A DNA stretch of 64,000 nt from Collybiopsis luxurians FD-317 M1. Taxonomy: Eukaryota > Basidiomycota > Agaricomycetes > Agaricales > Omphalotaceae. Under the pieces are notes generated by a model. That model was not told the origin of the DNA and ran no database searches. It saw only the letters and a list, made by a program, of their open reading frames with translations. The translations under genes and the position numbers were made by a program. The stretch covers positions 22,627 to 86,626 of the forward strand of contig KN834780.1 of the NCBI GenBank assembly GCA_000827265.1, in the 5' to 3' direction. Below are positions 1-11,816 of the stretch, piece after piece (the first letter of the stretch is position 1; each line of letters opens with the position of its first letter).

Positions 1-2648
1 AATATGTACAATGTATTTATTATTTTTTGACTACTTTGCACAATGTATTAGCTCCAATACTGTGTAATAACTTAATGACAAGCTATTGGCTGCATATAAC
101 CTACACACTGTAGATGAAGACCAGTGAGCCCAAGGGAACAGATTGAAATGGAAAATTGCCAGACTAGGTCATTTCACACAATTCTATGTATGTGCATATA
201 CTATGTTTATTACAGGGGAGGGAATAAGTCCAGACCGAGCTGGGGCCAGGACAATGGGCGGGGGGCAGGAACAGTGAGCGGGAAGCCAGAACAGCGGGGA
301 TCAATGAGGTTCAGCCTGGAAGGATCAGGAAGCGAATAGCGAGGGCGATGAGGTGGAAATGATGGGCAGTGACATGGCCCGGCACATGTATAAAGTCATA
401 TTTCATTCAAAAATCTCGGCCATCAATAAATTCCTTGGTCCTTGAGGCTCAGTTACTGTGAAAACATCGGACCTCGGTTTTCGGAATATAGCAAATTCAT
501 ATGTATTGGTCATCTGTTCTGCTGGTGAATACTTGGAGAAGGCAAGGATGCGCCTGCAAAGATTAGATGTTTGCTTTAGGCTTTGCCTGAACATCAGCCA
601 GTTACGCAAAGAAATACATTTATTTCAGGAAGATGGTACTCAAATGTTGAAATGCATTTGAGTATTGTCAACTCTATCTGTGTTTCCAAATAGAATGAGA
701 TGTGGTAAGCACAGTCGTTAGTGTGACACACACCTCAGAGTTTGTTGGTATTGATACTAGAAATAGTATACTCCTTGAGGAGTATAGACCTCTGGGTATT
801 TGGTGTAAGGAGGTAGATAGTGCTGGTGCCTATCAGTATTGTGATAGTAATAATGAGGAAGGGACTGATGGTAGGAATAAACTGGATAGGCTGGCTGAGT
901 GCTGCAACGAGAAGCAAAACTTGATGTCGGATAGTAGAAGGGGTTGTGGTGAGGTGTCGAAGAATGAATTCCTTGACTTGCTTGCAAGTTGGGGAAAGGC
1001 TGGTATATGTTGATGATAACTGGTTGAGTTGTGGGAAAGGCTTCAGTAGTGTACAGTAGGTGCATGCACTGAAGTAATGTGACCAAGTAAGAGAGTAAGC
1101 AGCAATTACACCAATTATGTAATTGATACCTACAATGGTTTCCAAATTAGGAAGGTGAGAAAGGCAAATGACATAAACTGTCTGAAGCTAAACTTGAGGG
1201 TAACTGTGAGGGATAACTGACCTAACCTTTTCCTACTTTTACAGCTCCTTATATACTGTTTTCTACCTACTTCTTTAATTCAACCAATTCTGGACTGAGC
1301 TTCTAGCTTGGAGAAAATCCCATGAATCCTCCAATAGGATATGATCCTGTGACATAGAAGCTGTTTGAGGTTGACTTTGACAAGGTAAATTAATTGGAAA
1401 TTGGCTTGAGTCATCTTGACTCATCTGAAAGAGAACATTCCCTCCGGTTCTCTCATTAGTACATACTTATCCTGATTTTCCCAAGCAATTATTTCCATCC
1501 CAATTAACAACCTTCTTGAACATTCTATCATTGATGACTAATGTGTCTTCCATTTGAGGATAGTTTTCCAGATTAGGAAATGGGTTCAGATATGATGTAT
1601 TTCTGCTAAAACATTGTGCACTCTTGACAGTATCCTCCAATTGCATGCCATTCATCTTGTATCTGACTGATTGCTCTCCGGAGACTGTTGTTTGGTTATG
1701 ATGCAACTGTTGCTTGACTATGGGACAACTGTTGTTCAACTATGCTGCTACTGTTGCTTGGTTATTCCATCACTCTTGTTCCACTCTGCGGCAACTCTTT
1801 TTCAGGTTTTTAGTGTCTGAGCTTGGCTTTGGCTGTTTGCTACCGAATAAGTTTTGTTGCACTCACAGCATGCAGCTTATTATGCCTGTTGAAAGAAATG
1901 TTATCAGCTGCAGACTTGTGAGTAATGCGGAGTATACAAGAACAATTGTACTTGGACCAAAAAAACATGTATAAGTATCCGTATAAACTAGCTAAAAATC
2001 ATTTGAATATAAGGATTTAGCAATTACAAGAGCATATACCCACAAGTGTGTGACTTCATTCTCTTGAGGCCACTGACCACAAAACCGCTGGTCGCCATTG
2101 GAGGCAACGAGGAAGTCGTACAAGAGTTGCACACCAGTTATACCACAGCAGTGTAAGTTACATAATAGCTGCATATGAGTTGTTGAGTGATACAATGGTA
2201 CCAAGGTCAGGAACCTCCTCAGGAACACCTTAGGAAAGATATGCATTTAAAAACCATAGACTTACAGGGGGGACTATCGAAGGCAAAAGTTAATTGTGGC
2301 AGAGCAGAGGTAAGTCTTAATGGCCACAAGCAAAGGGCCGGACCGCCAACGTTGAATGCCGGACACCCCATCAATCGACAGTATGGAATTTTGGTCGAAA
2401 AATACCGCCATACACATGTTCCGAAACATGTCCGAGGGGATGCGACTCCGCGAAACCTTCACTGTTAGCTCACTGTACTCAGGATTCAAGTAGTTAAGTT
2501 AGTTGTGTAGTTTATCTACTGAGAATGTAATATTTTATTGGTGAATGCGAAGTTTGACTTCAACTTCGTTCAACAGTATATTGACTCATTTTGGGACATC
2601 ACATGATTGCTCACGTGATTGGGGAGTGGGGGGAGAGCTAGGGAAGCT
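1..2648. mobile_element. Mutator-like TIR element, right part (left end outside window), split by an insertion
   Basis: Bases 1-383 match 20479 onward and bases 2414-2648 match 20872-21106 of the complete element at 20087-21106. The right terminal inverted repeat ends at 2648 (GAGCTAGGGAAGCT). The first nine flanking bases, TCTGATGGC (2649-2657), align with TCTGATGCC in the second copy of the duplicated segment (about 11818), which has no element there. That copy therefore shows the empty site. No transposase is visible in the part inside the window. The left end and its target duplication lie upstream of position 1. Confidence 0.75.
390..2413. mobile_element. Unclassified 2.0-kb insertion nested in the TIR element
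   Basis: This block is absent from the otherwise collinear copy at 20862-20876. It is flanked by ACATGT at 384-389 and 2414-2419, and the uninterrupted copy has a single ACATGT there, so a 6-bp target duplication is likely. I could not match its two ends as inverted or direct repeats, and found no convincing protein. The longest open frames (for example 735-1145 minus) are low complexity and start in no useful context. It may be a non-autonomous or decayed element. Confidence 0.5.
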
Positions 2649-2819
2649 TCTGATGGCAGTGCCTTCAAAGCTGGCCCTCCCTCTTTGCTCGCAACATCTC
2701 ATATCCCCCTCTTTTTCGGTCTGTACCTCCCTCACTCCGCCCAAAATTCAAACAGTGCGACTCGTACCATCGTCTCGGACGCGAAAGCACAGCTTCAGAA
2801 ACGGTCGATAATAGTTCTA

Positions 2820-4724
2820 GCGGTGTGTATTTGGAAGATTTCTGGAGGACACGATGACAAGACGCACGAAGACAATATAAACAATGAGTCGCATTTTGAT
2901 TATTTACCTTTTGATCCACTTCCTCCTGTCCTTCCTCCTTCCATCCATCCCTCTCTTCGTTTTCGCCTTGGGTTTTCTCCCCCCTCTTCTATCCACGCTA
3001 CGCCGTGCTCATTCTTCTTCGTTATCGTTCTCCTTCCATCTTGTCTTTTTCTTTCTCCTACTTGGATCGTTAGCTCATCCTCGTCGTTTTTGTGACCTCT
3101 GTAGATTGTCAACACGGTTGACACTTTACCGGAGATTTCGGGTCAAATCTAGGAGATCATTATTCCCGTTATTGTGCATACGCCGGATGCTGAGCTTCTT
3201 GGTGAGTATTAGACTTTGCCACTTTCTCCTTTCCCCTCTCCTTCTACCCTTTTCTCGTCTCCTCTTACTCCAGTCGCTAACGTATCTGTGTTTGCTGCCC
3301 TCTGTTTCTCCTCATCGCATAGATCTATTCGACAATATGTACAAGCTAGTCACTTCAAGTTGTGCTCTGTATATCCCAACATGTGGCCCGTTTTCGAGCT
3401 GACGTTCAAGTTGTTCAACAACGATGCGGTTGATCTCTTTAGAAGGTTCGCTTATTTCCCGCGCACAACTTTCCATCTAAGGACTGTTCTGCTAACTGAA
3501 CATTTTTGTTACGCGTACTGTTTCCAGAGATGCTCCCCTCGTTCGACAAATTCATCTCCTATGACGCCGAGACGGTCAAGCAGATGCTTCTCGATATTTA
3601 CGTTCCGCTATAACGAGCGATCATGTGGGAGAGAATGATAGCATTCATGGGTGTAAACTTGCAGAGTTGGTCCTGTTGAATTTGAGGGGTGTGTATGGAC
3701 GACGTGAGGATGAGTTTTTTCTATGTTTCAAGCACAAGTATTCTAATCATGCTGCTCCTCGCTTTCCTATCTCTCCTCCCCCTTTTTCCCTGACCTTGCA
3801 TGCCTTGACCTGCATACCCTCCGCCACCCCGAACAGTCCATTCGATGAACGCGTGAGACGGCGTGGACGCCGCCGCCCTCTCTCCGCTCTAATTCGCCCT
3901 GTTTGAAGTCATTATCAACTGCGTCCTATACGACCCTTCCGCGTCTCTCACCATATCATGAAAATCACCCATCTCGCTTCCGCGCGCACCTTTTTCTGCA
4001 AGCGGTCCGCCGCGATCGACAATAGCGACGAGCAGCCTCCCAGGGTGCACCTATATGAAGCTGAGCGTCGTCACACCGGCGTTGTCGATGGAGTTAGAGC
4101 CTAGACAGAGATTCCGCTTTCTTGAAGATGCTCGCTAACGAGGTGAGGATTCTCTTTGTTGATTTCACTTGTCGTCTCTCCCGTATCCAGATCTGCGAAT
4201 GCACAATGCTAACATGTGAGGTTTTCTCTTTCATTTAGGGTGCTTGTCTTCGTGCCGAATGTGAGAAATTGGCTGCCGGCGATGGAGGAGGTGATGATGG
4301 CGATGACAAAGACGAGACCGAGGATGAAGACCTCGAGGGGGAGCTGGGATATTTTAGTCTACTGGAAACTGTCATTGCTTACTTGGCCTTCAAGAATCCT
4401 CTTTAGGTATGTGCTACATATTTTGGCCTTTTTCCCCCTCGTTCTCCCTTACCTGTTACCCCCTACCCCCGCCGCTATTTTCCCGTTCCTCCCTTCTCCC
4501 TCCCGTTCTTCTTTCCGCCTCCTCCCCTTTGTGTATCCCTCAACCCCTACTCTTCCTGGCTATTTTCGTGCTCACTGACGTTCTGTGTCATCTAGTGTTC
4601 CAAATGTGGAACCCCTCCGGATATCAAGTGGCGACGGCTCACTTAACTGCTGAGGAGCAAACACCCTCTAATGGATGTTATGCAGCTGGCAGATCAACGT
4701 CCCACTGCCACTGTTGATGCCTGA
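2820..4724 (+). pseudogene. Importin-beta family pseudogene (Sxm1/Nmd5, importin-7/8 type), copy 1
   Basis: Intron-containing remains of the C-terminal half of a nuclear import receptor. Recognisable pieces in order are: GHDDKTHED (about 2850); VDTLPEISGQ then a stop, EIIIPVIVHTPDAELL (3104-3200); YPNMWPVFELTFKLFNNDA (about 3370); MLPSFDKFISYDAETVKQML (about 3530); HGCKLAELVLLNLRG (about 3645); ALFEVIINCVLYDPSASLTI (about 3900); a DDGDDKDETEDED acidic stretch (4285-4335); and SGYQVATAHLTAEEQ (about 4615) ending VDA-stop at 4724. It is broken by in-frame stops and several frame changes. Splice sites are still visible, so it arose by DNA duplication and not by retroposition. The N-terminal half, including the Ran-binding region, is absent. 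Identification rests on remembered family motifs. Confidence 0.8.
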
Positions 4725-5559
4725 ATCCCTATAAGAGATTCGTTAAATTTTGAGTGCGAGTTGGAAAGCAAAAAAAAAAAAGAGGTTTCTAATAGTGACG
4801 AAGATGATTTTCGTAGTCATAATCTACTTACGTACGATAATTGTTTTCGAAAAGAGTTTTTTCATGTACTCTTCGCGTCTTACCTCTGTCTTGCATATGT
4901 AACACAAACCCTAACGCCGCTATATTCTGCTATATCTGCCTACAAGTTCTTGTTTTCTCCCATCATTCTACGGAGGTATGTGTACTTTCTCTCTTATTTT
5001 GTTTTTCTTTAGAAATGGAATTTTTTCTGTGACTTCTTCCTCTTTCCTTTTGTTTTTGTTCGTCTTTTGTTGGGGATGTTTTGCCATTCGAGGCGATATT
5101 CTTCTCATATGATTTTGTTTCATACCGAAACATAATTGTATCCAGATCAAGTATCTTCTTCTCATCTGAGCTATTGTAAGTTATTCATACTGAAGTACTG
5201 AAGACAAACAAACCTGCACACACACACCTTCTGTTAGCCTGCCCTGTAGGTCATGCAGCATCGGATTTGTTACGGCGAACTTAGATGTAAATTAACTGTC
5301 ACTGAGCGGGGACCAACGGAACGCTCGCTTATAAGCGAGTGCTTCCGGTTTTCCATACTACACAGTCAAAGGTGGTCTACATAGATTATAGGCTTGATAC
5401 ATTGATGCCAGAGAAATACCTTTCATCTCTTCTCGAGTATATTATCACAATTGAAAAACATTCAAACTGTCCCTTTTTTACTCTTCCTCCCAATATTACT
5501 CATATTCACTGTCCACAACAGCATAACTACCGATAAATGAAAAATCAGAGGGAAGATTT
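4725..5559. other. Non-coding part of the duplicated segment
   Basis: No gene seen. The stretch is T-rich and is repeated almost exactly at 13917-14690 in copy 2. It contains an A-run at 4771-4782. Confidence 0.5.
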
Positions 5560-6215
5560 CCCTGTATCATTGCACACCATTCTTAAAATGTCCTCCATTG
5601 ATGCAAGTCGATCTCGCATGCCAACAAGTTGATTCTGCATGTTAACAAGCTGGTTTTCGAGAAGATCCAGCTTCTGGTTCGCTGTCGCGCAGCACTCTCC
5701 GTCTATTACATCACCACGACGTACACGAACGAGGTGATGTTGAAGTGTGTGACCGGAGTTGGCGACGACTCTGCTTCTGTCGAGTCAAACTTTGGATATG
5801 CGCCGCCATGAGTTCCGCAATTAGAACAATAAATTGCTGTGAATGCTAACAGCGAGAACAAATGAACATCTCTCAGAATTCACAATAATGTACATTGAGT
5901 CTCGAGCTTACCACAGTGAATACACTAGCAGTAGATTCAGGCGGCCCCTTGTTCCCACAGTCGGCACATTTGGCTGGACTTTTGACAGTCAAATTCATGG
6001 AAGCATTAGACAGCCCAAACCTTAGATGGTTTTCGATTTTGGAGGCAATCTCTTGAGCATTTGGAATAGTGACAGCTAGCTCAGCGTCAAAAATTACAAT
6101 ATTCACTTGGAGAAGGGGATGAGAGGCTTCGTGAGAGAAGGATTTGCGCTTCACAGGTTGGTTGCAACATTGTGAGCACAAATCAATGTTTTCTGAAAAG
6201 TCTTGGTTGATGCAA
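5560..6215 (-). pseudogene. ZZ-type zinc-finger gene fragment, copy 1 (truncated)
   Basis: Minus-strand remains of a gene whose fuller copy is at 14690-15407. Here the reading frame from about 6215 down to 5873 keeps the end of the ZZ finger (LCSQCC-type cysteines are at about 6170), then a conserved stretch starting SHEASHPLLQVNI and a second CADCGNKGP cysteine pair at about 5960. A coiled-coil-like C-terminal exon (LVNMQNQLV heptads) lies at about 5590-5650. The 5' part is lost at 6215, where the sequence switches to an importin fragment. Likely non-functional. Confidence 0.6.
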
Positions 6216-6770
6216 GCCTCCTACTGCGTCTCCTTTTTCTTTGCTGTTTTCGTCCCCGAGTCTCTGAGTTTTTGCATCTTCTTTCCCCCTTACCTGCCGC
6301 TTCTTCGCAGCTCTATCCTCTCCTTCCTTGAACATCATCCCCCTTCCCCCTTCCATTTCCCGAGTATTTTTGAGAAAATCTGGAGACCATTATACTCATT
6401 ATTGCGCATGTACTGTGATGAACTTTCTGGTGAATTTCAGGCATGTGTCTGTGTCTATCAGCTGTTTCCCTCCCCCGCTTCTATGTTCTACTTTCCCGCC
6501 CTCTTGCCTCCCGAGTTTTCTTTTTTTGCTGCTATCCCCTACTCTTCCCTTGCTATTTCTCTTCCTCTATTAACTAACGCACCTGGTTCTATTCCTTTCC
6601 TTCAAATGTGCAGACCAGTCTGATAACATGCACGATCTACTTGGCAGTTGAAAATTTAGTCCCCAAGATCGCAGGATGACTTTTTCTGCAGTGCCGAGTC
6701 CATCGAGCAAACTATGCACCCATTGCAGATGCTTCTCGAATCTATGTCATCTAAAGCAAAGTTATGAATT
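6216..6770 (+). pseudogene. Highly decayed importin fragment (third copy)
   Basis: Weak but collinear similarity to the two better importin copies: a degenerate exon at 6366-6440 (IWRPLYSLLRMYCDELSG, matching the EIIIPVIVHTPDAELL exon), QSDNMHDLL at about 6615 (matching LSDNIYNLV), and SAESIEQTMHPLQMLLESMS at about 6680-6755 (matching DAETVKQMLLDIYV). It is much older than the 3.5-kb duplication. It lies directly beyond the 3' end of the ankyrin gene, mirroring the importin remnant beyond the paralogous gene at 16607. Confidence 0.45.
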
Positions 6771-7025
6771 ATTATAAAATGTGTCCCGGAAGTAAGTTGC
6801 AAGCCTATAAGTAGTTTGATCCTAAGGCTCCGTAAGGACTGTGTGACGCCAAAGTAAAAGACAAAGTAGAAATCTTTTCAAATGTAAGTAAATGACAATA
6901 AAAATTCAATACTCATGAAGTAAAAAAATGATTATACCCCGAAAAGAAATTCAATATCACAGAGAATGTCTGCGGGGAAACCGTTGCGAATGCTGCGGCT
7001 TTGAAACATTTCAAACTGGAAATAG

Positions 7026-10000
7026 TTACTTTTGACTCAGCAGAAGTTTAGGATCGGGCATGTTTTGCCAGCTATGGCGAGCTTCCTCCATTGTCGTCTT
7101 TCCATTTTCATGTCGAAACAGAACCATATCCATAGCGAGGATTTTCTTCTTCTTTTTCAAACCAAAAATTGCAGACCAGCTTCGTAGAGAGTGAGGTTGA
7201 GTTTGAGCACCTGCAAAAACCCGATACCCAGCTGGGCCAGCCCCTTGCGCATTTTGGTTGGCCCCAGAGTCTAGGACAACCATTTGAGGCTGGAAACTGG
7301 TCCCATCTGTTGGGCCTTCAAAAACTAGATCTTCCTTCGGGAGATCATTGAGATTGGATATATCAGGTATAGCCAGCTTCAGAAGTGAGTTTTAAGAAAA
7401 ATCAGGACAGTGAGTAAATAACAAACCTGGTGGCAAATGAGAAGGGCTTCAAGCGACTTGAATGAGACTTTATGGTCTTTATTTGATTTCTTTTTCACTG
7501 GAGCTAGTCTCCAGTAAGTCTCAATATTCAAGCTGACAACTTGATCCTATAAAAATTCATTATATTTCAATACTTTGGATCCGAAGAAACAATTTACCTT
7601 GGCAGAGTCAACAGTCAACTCAAGCGCAAGCTCTGGATCTCCCGTCAGTATCCCACTAGTATCTGATCGTTTAACTTGTAAAGCTTGACCGCGGCTACGA
7701 TGTTCATTTCTGGCAGCCGCCGATATGGTGTAAAAAGGGCGGAACGTCTGGGTAGTCTTATTATGGCTAATCCCTCCAGTGATTGCAGCGCTAGGGGCTT
7801 GACCAGCTGCTACTGTTAGACCAAGATTATACCCATTCTGAATTTGTCTGGCGGCCTTGATATGGGCGTGTGAGCTCTGACTGTAAAGGAACTAAATCTG
7901 TTTCTTGTGGAACATCAAGATGTCACTTACACATCAAGTGAGTTTGCATTTTCATTGACCCAAGCATATACAATTCCTGTTTGGAGCTTCCAATACTTTC
8001 CATCTTCTTTCATTTTAACTGTACACATCCCTTTATAGTCTTGTGTAAAATGTCCAAATTGAGCTCCAGTTGCTTGTTTTTGGAACTGAAGCAAAATGAA
8101 CTTCAGCTATTCAAGACAGAAAGATAATTAATCACTTACCATGACTCGTAGTCTTGTATAGAAGGCCCAAATTGCTTGCAGGTCTGCCAAATCTGAGTGG
8201 AAACACCAGTTTATCCCTGTTTGAGTATAGGGCCTGAGATAGAAATCAATATATTAAATTTTTAAGGAGAAGTTGCAACCTACATGTCACTACTGCCACT
8301 CTCTCCACCACCATTCTCACTCTTGTCCCCACTCCCACCCCCACTCCCATCCCAATTCCCATTCTCACTCTCAATCCCAACCCCACTTCCACTTCTATTT
8401 CTCCCAATCCTAGTACCTCTGTCCCTGTTCCCTCTGCCATTCCTACCCTCACCCCTGTCACTCCTGCTCCCCCTCCAATTTTCACTCTCATTCCCACTTT
8501 GACCTCTACCCTCACTTCCACTCCCATCCCACTCCCCATTCTCAGTTCCACTCCCACCCCACTCCCCATTCCCAGTTCCATTCCTAAATCTGCTTCCACT
8601 CTCACCCCCACCCCTACTCTCGCCCCAACCCCCATTACTTCCACTTGCATTTCTACCCCCACTCCAATTCCCACTCCGAGACCCACTTCCACTCCCACCT
8701 CCTCCCCTACTTCCATTCCCATTTTTATTGCCCTCCTCACCCCTATCCCAATTTTCATTTCCATTGCCCCCTTGATTCCCACTCTCATTTATGTTTCCAC
8801 TTCCAGCTCCATTACCTCCCAGCTCTATCTCATCTCCCACTACATTTCCACCAGTGGTCTTACCCCTATTGCCTTCATCCATATCCTCATTGCTCTGGGG
8901 GTCCTGAAACTCTAAAAGAACCTTGAATCTGCACTGTTTTACTAAATTATCCGCAAAAGTGATAACAACAGCATTTCGAGGCCCATTTAATTTTATCACA
9001 GGCTCCAAAGTACCCTCCTCAGTAACCCATGTTTCACTGTAGATATGGATATGATGCTGCTCAGCCTTTGAAACCCAGGCTGGATTGTCCACCAACCATT
9101 TTGTAGCAGGCCTAGGAAGGATTATTTTGTATATTGTTGGACCAGTAGGACCGGTATCACCACCTTTGGGTTAAGCAATAACATTATCTTTGAGTGTTAA
9201 ATTAACCTCATTTTCATTAGCCACTGCTTGAAGAGAATTGTCATATTGACTACCCTGAGCATTGACATTGGCTCCATCAACAGTGTTGCTATATTGAGCA
9301 CCTTGAGCAGTATTGTCATACTGACCACCCTCAGCATTGCTATGTTTACTGCCCTGAACATTCCCATCAATTTTATCAAGTTTCTCAAGCAAAAGATTTA
9401 TTATAGTCTCATTTCCACTGTTCATAGCAGCCTCAAGGGCACTGCCATAATGGCCACCCTCAGCATTGACATCGGCTCCTTTCTCCAACAAAAACCTTAC
9501 AATTGGCTCATTCCTGTCAAGTACTGCAACCTGAAGGGCAGTACCATATCTACCACCTGGAGCATTGACATTGGCCCCTTCTTCCAGCAAAAGTTTCACC
9601 ATAGCTCCATTTCTATTGGCCACAGCACTCTGAAGGGCATTACCATAATCACCACTCAGGGCATCAACATTAGCTCCTTTTTGAAGTAAAAGTCGCACTA
9701 TGGCCTTTTGGTTATTGGCTACAGCAGCCTTAAGGGCACTGCCATTTCGAGCATTGACATCAGCTCCTTTTTGAACCAAAAGTTTCACCATGGCCTCACT
9801 CCTAGCAGCTCCAAGTGGACTGCCATATATACCACCCTGAACCTTGATATTAGCTCCCTTTTCAAGCAACAGTTTCACAATGGCCACATTGTCATTGGCC
9901 ACAGCAGCTTGGAGGGCAGTGCCGTAATAGCCATAATAGCCATACTGAGCATTGATGTTAGCCCCATTTTCAAGCAAACGAATCACCATGGCCTCATTGC

Positions 10001-10189
10001 CACTTGCTGCAGCATCCATGAGAGTATTATCACAGTTATTCGATCTAGCTCCTCCAGAATTCCTAATTATATGTCATCAGTTAGCCAAGAAAATTATGAG
10101 AGTATTATTTCTTACATGGGTGATGCGCTATAACTCGATGACCTGTAACTCCCGGAAGGGTCATAGCTTGTGAGCTGAAACTGACTCAT
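7026..10189 (-). CDS. Ankyrin-repeat protein with low-complexity linker and conserved fungal C-terminal region
   Basis: Nine-exon model. Exons: 10116-10189, 9254-10062, 8284-9163, 8140-8233, 7931-8085, 7598-7880, 7427-7546 and 7026-7376, with seven introns of 50-54 bp plus one of 90 bp (9164-9253). The spliced length is a multiple of three and gives about 921 residues. The 90-bp intron is inferred because reading through meets a TAA at 9171; it has a CAGG/GTAGTC donor and a TTAACCCAAAG acceptor. The N-terminus has about six ankyrin repeats (LLLEKGANVNA-type), suggesting protein binding. A Gly/Asn/Glu-rich linker follows (about 8290-8850). The C-terminal half (ATKWLVDNPAWV onward, with AWAFYTR/AIWAFYTR, YWRLAPV and MDMVLFRHENG stretches) is shared with the gene at 16607-19139 and matches no domain I can name. 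Function unknown; no signal peptide or membrane segment. Confidence 0.75.
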
Positions 10190-11816
10190 GGTGGGATTGC
10201 GAAATATGAATGCAGCAGCAACCGGTCGCCCTTATATACAAAAACAAGGATCCCATGACCGCCCTCATGAATGTTTTGCCTGTGTGATAACTACGGCCTG
10301 CCTGTCAAAACCTGCCAGCGGTGTCAGCGCCACTGCCAACTTGCCCTGTCTCAGAGTGCCTGATCATATGTACGAGCCAAGAGCCAAATTACCCGTACCC
10401 GCCCTCTTGGCATTGAACAACCAGACTAAAATTAAAAAAATAACAACTCCCTTTCTCCAATTTTTCCTGGTTTGCTCTGGACCAAGCCCTCCCTTCCCTT
10501 CCTGCATGAATGCGACTTTACTTTCTAGCCTGACGATGTGCGTATTTATCTTGGACTATTCGCTTAACTGTCGACGCTGTCATTCCATAATCGGGACCGA
10601 TTTGCACGACTTATTTGCTCGCTTTAGTGTTTACAGTACTTAATGCTGATGGTCAGCATCTTTAACTTGGTAATTGAATTGACTTAATTGCAGCTGTCGT
10701 CGCTTCCAAGCCAAAAATTCAAAGCTCCCCAATCGTCTACAAACTTAGAGTTCCAATTTTATTGAATTTAACTTTTAGAAGCCTCATGTACACCTCAATC
10801 GGGTCCAGATTATGGGTGCAAATTAGCCTTTTTTCAGGTTTTCAGACAACGTCGCGACGAAGATACAACGTACATCTTCCAAGTCGTACGATCCCGTCGA
10901 ACTCATAAGCGCTTCGGTAGTATGGTAGGCGGAAACGCCATGGTTCTTCTGTCTCTATATTTTCCCTCCATTTCCATTGCATTTGTTTATTCTGTCAAAT
11001 ATCGCCTCTGCCCAGATACATACAGAACTTTCACGCGCCAAGGTTCGAGTGACCACTTTATCATCCAGGAATTCCAGTTTGCGCTGTGGCACGAATACGT
11101 TTAATACGAATTTTGTGAGGTCTAGTGGGTTGTTTTTCGTGCCTGAAATTTCTTGCTTGGTACTGATACTATTACTACTTTTCGTCAAGGACGTCCGGGT
11201 CCGACTTGAGTCCGACGCGGACATGTGTTGAGGCTGGGGTTGGCCGGCCCGGCCTAATGCCCTCCGTTCCTCAACAGCGCAACTCATACTCAACCTCCAT
11301 CTTGCACGCGACGCGCGTCCATTTACCAGTTTAGAATTCAATTCTACCTGGACGCCGCTCAGACCAGCGCTCGTTGCTCTTCATCTGTCTTTTTTCCTTC
11401 CCTCTTTTCCCTCTTAATGCTAAAAAAATTACGGTAAGTTGAAGAGTCGCAGAGCAATCTCTTACCGAAACTTGAAATTGAAAGGCATGACCCAGATGAA
11501 TTTGTAAAGTCTTTCTCAGCTGCTCGCGACGACGTACAATCCAGACCCTAACTTTCAGCAAAGCGCAGGGCTTCGGATTCAAAAAAGCGTGCATTGGTAT
11601 CGTCCAACGAACGGTTCCCTGGGCTTGGAATTCATTGAGGATAGATTGGGATTGCAGAAGAAATGGTCAGTGAGCAACACCATACCCTCTCTTCAACTCT
11701 CAATCTCATTCCAGTCGCAGAGCAACGCGTCCAGCATGCTCAGTTTGATTCCGAAATCGCGTAATGCTCTCGAGGAAACTTCTGAGCTCAAATGCCCGAC
11801 TGGGGTCTCATCCCTC
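10190..11816. other. Intergenic region, no convincing gene
   Basis: About 1.6 kb between the ankyrin gene and the second duplicated segment. Open frames at 10955-11341 (minus), 11331-11594 (minus) and 11589-11817 (plus) have no recognisable motif, and I would not call them genes. The part nearest 10190 should hold the ankyrin-gene promoter. The stretch 11600-11816 is the sequence into whose duplicate the TIR element at 1-2648 inserted. Confidence 0.4.

Larger units (their letters stand above)
2649..6215. repeat. Segmental duplication, copy 1 (about 3.5 kb)
   Basis: This segment aligns base for base, with small indels, to 11817-15356. It holds a dead importin gene on the plus strand and part of a ZZ zinc-finger gene on the minus strand. 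The left boundary coincides with the insertion point of the TIR element. The right boundary is at about 6215, where the ZZ exon is cut off and a more diverged importin fragment begins. Shared disabling mutations show the importin copy was already dead when the segment was duplicated. Confidence 0.85.

Noticed and set aside
735..1145. Membrane-protein-like frame on the minus strand
   Set aside because: Composition reflects AT-rich sequence. There is no family motif or splice context, and the overlapping frames are of similar length.
2820..4724. Processed (retroposed) importin pseudogene
   Set aside because: Introns with donor and acceptor sites are still present in both near copies, and there is no poly-A tail or target duplication.
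8284..8915. Plus-strand open frames rich in Pro/Thr/Ser and His
   Set aside because: Antisense shadows of the Gly/Asn/Glu-rich linker of the minus-strand ankyrin gene.
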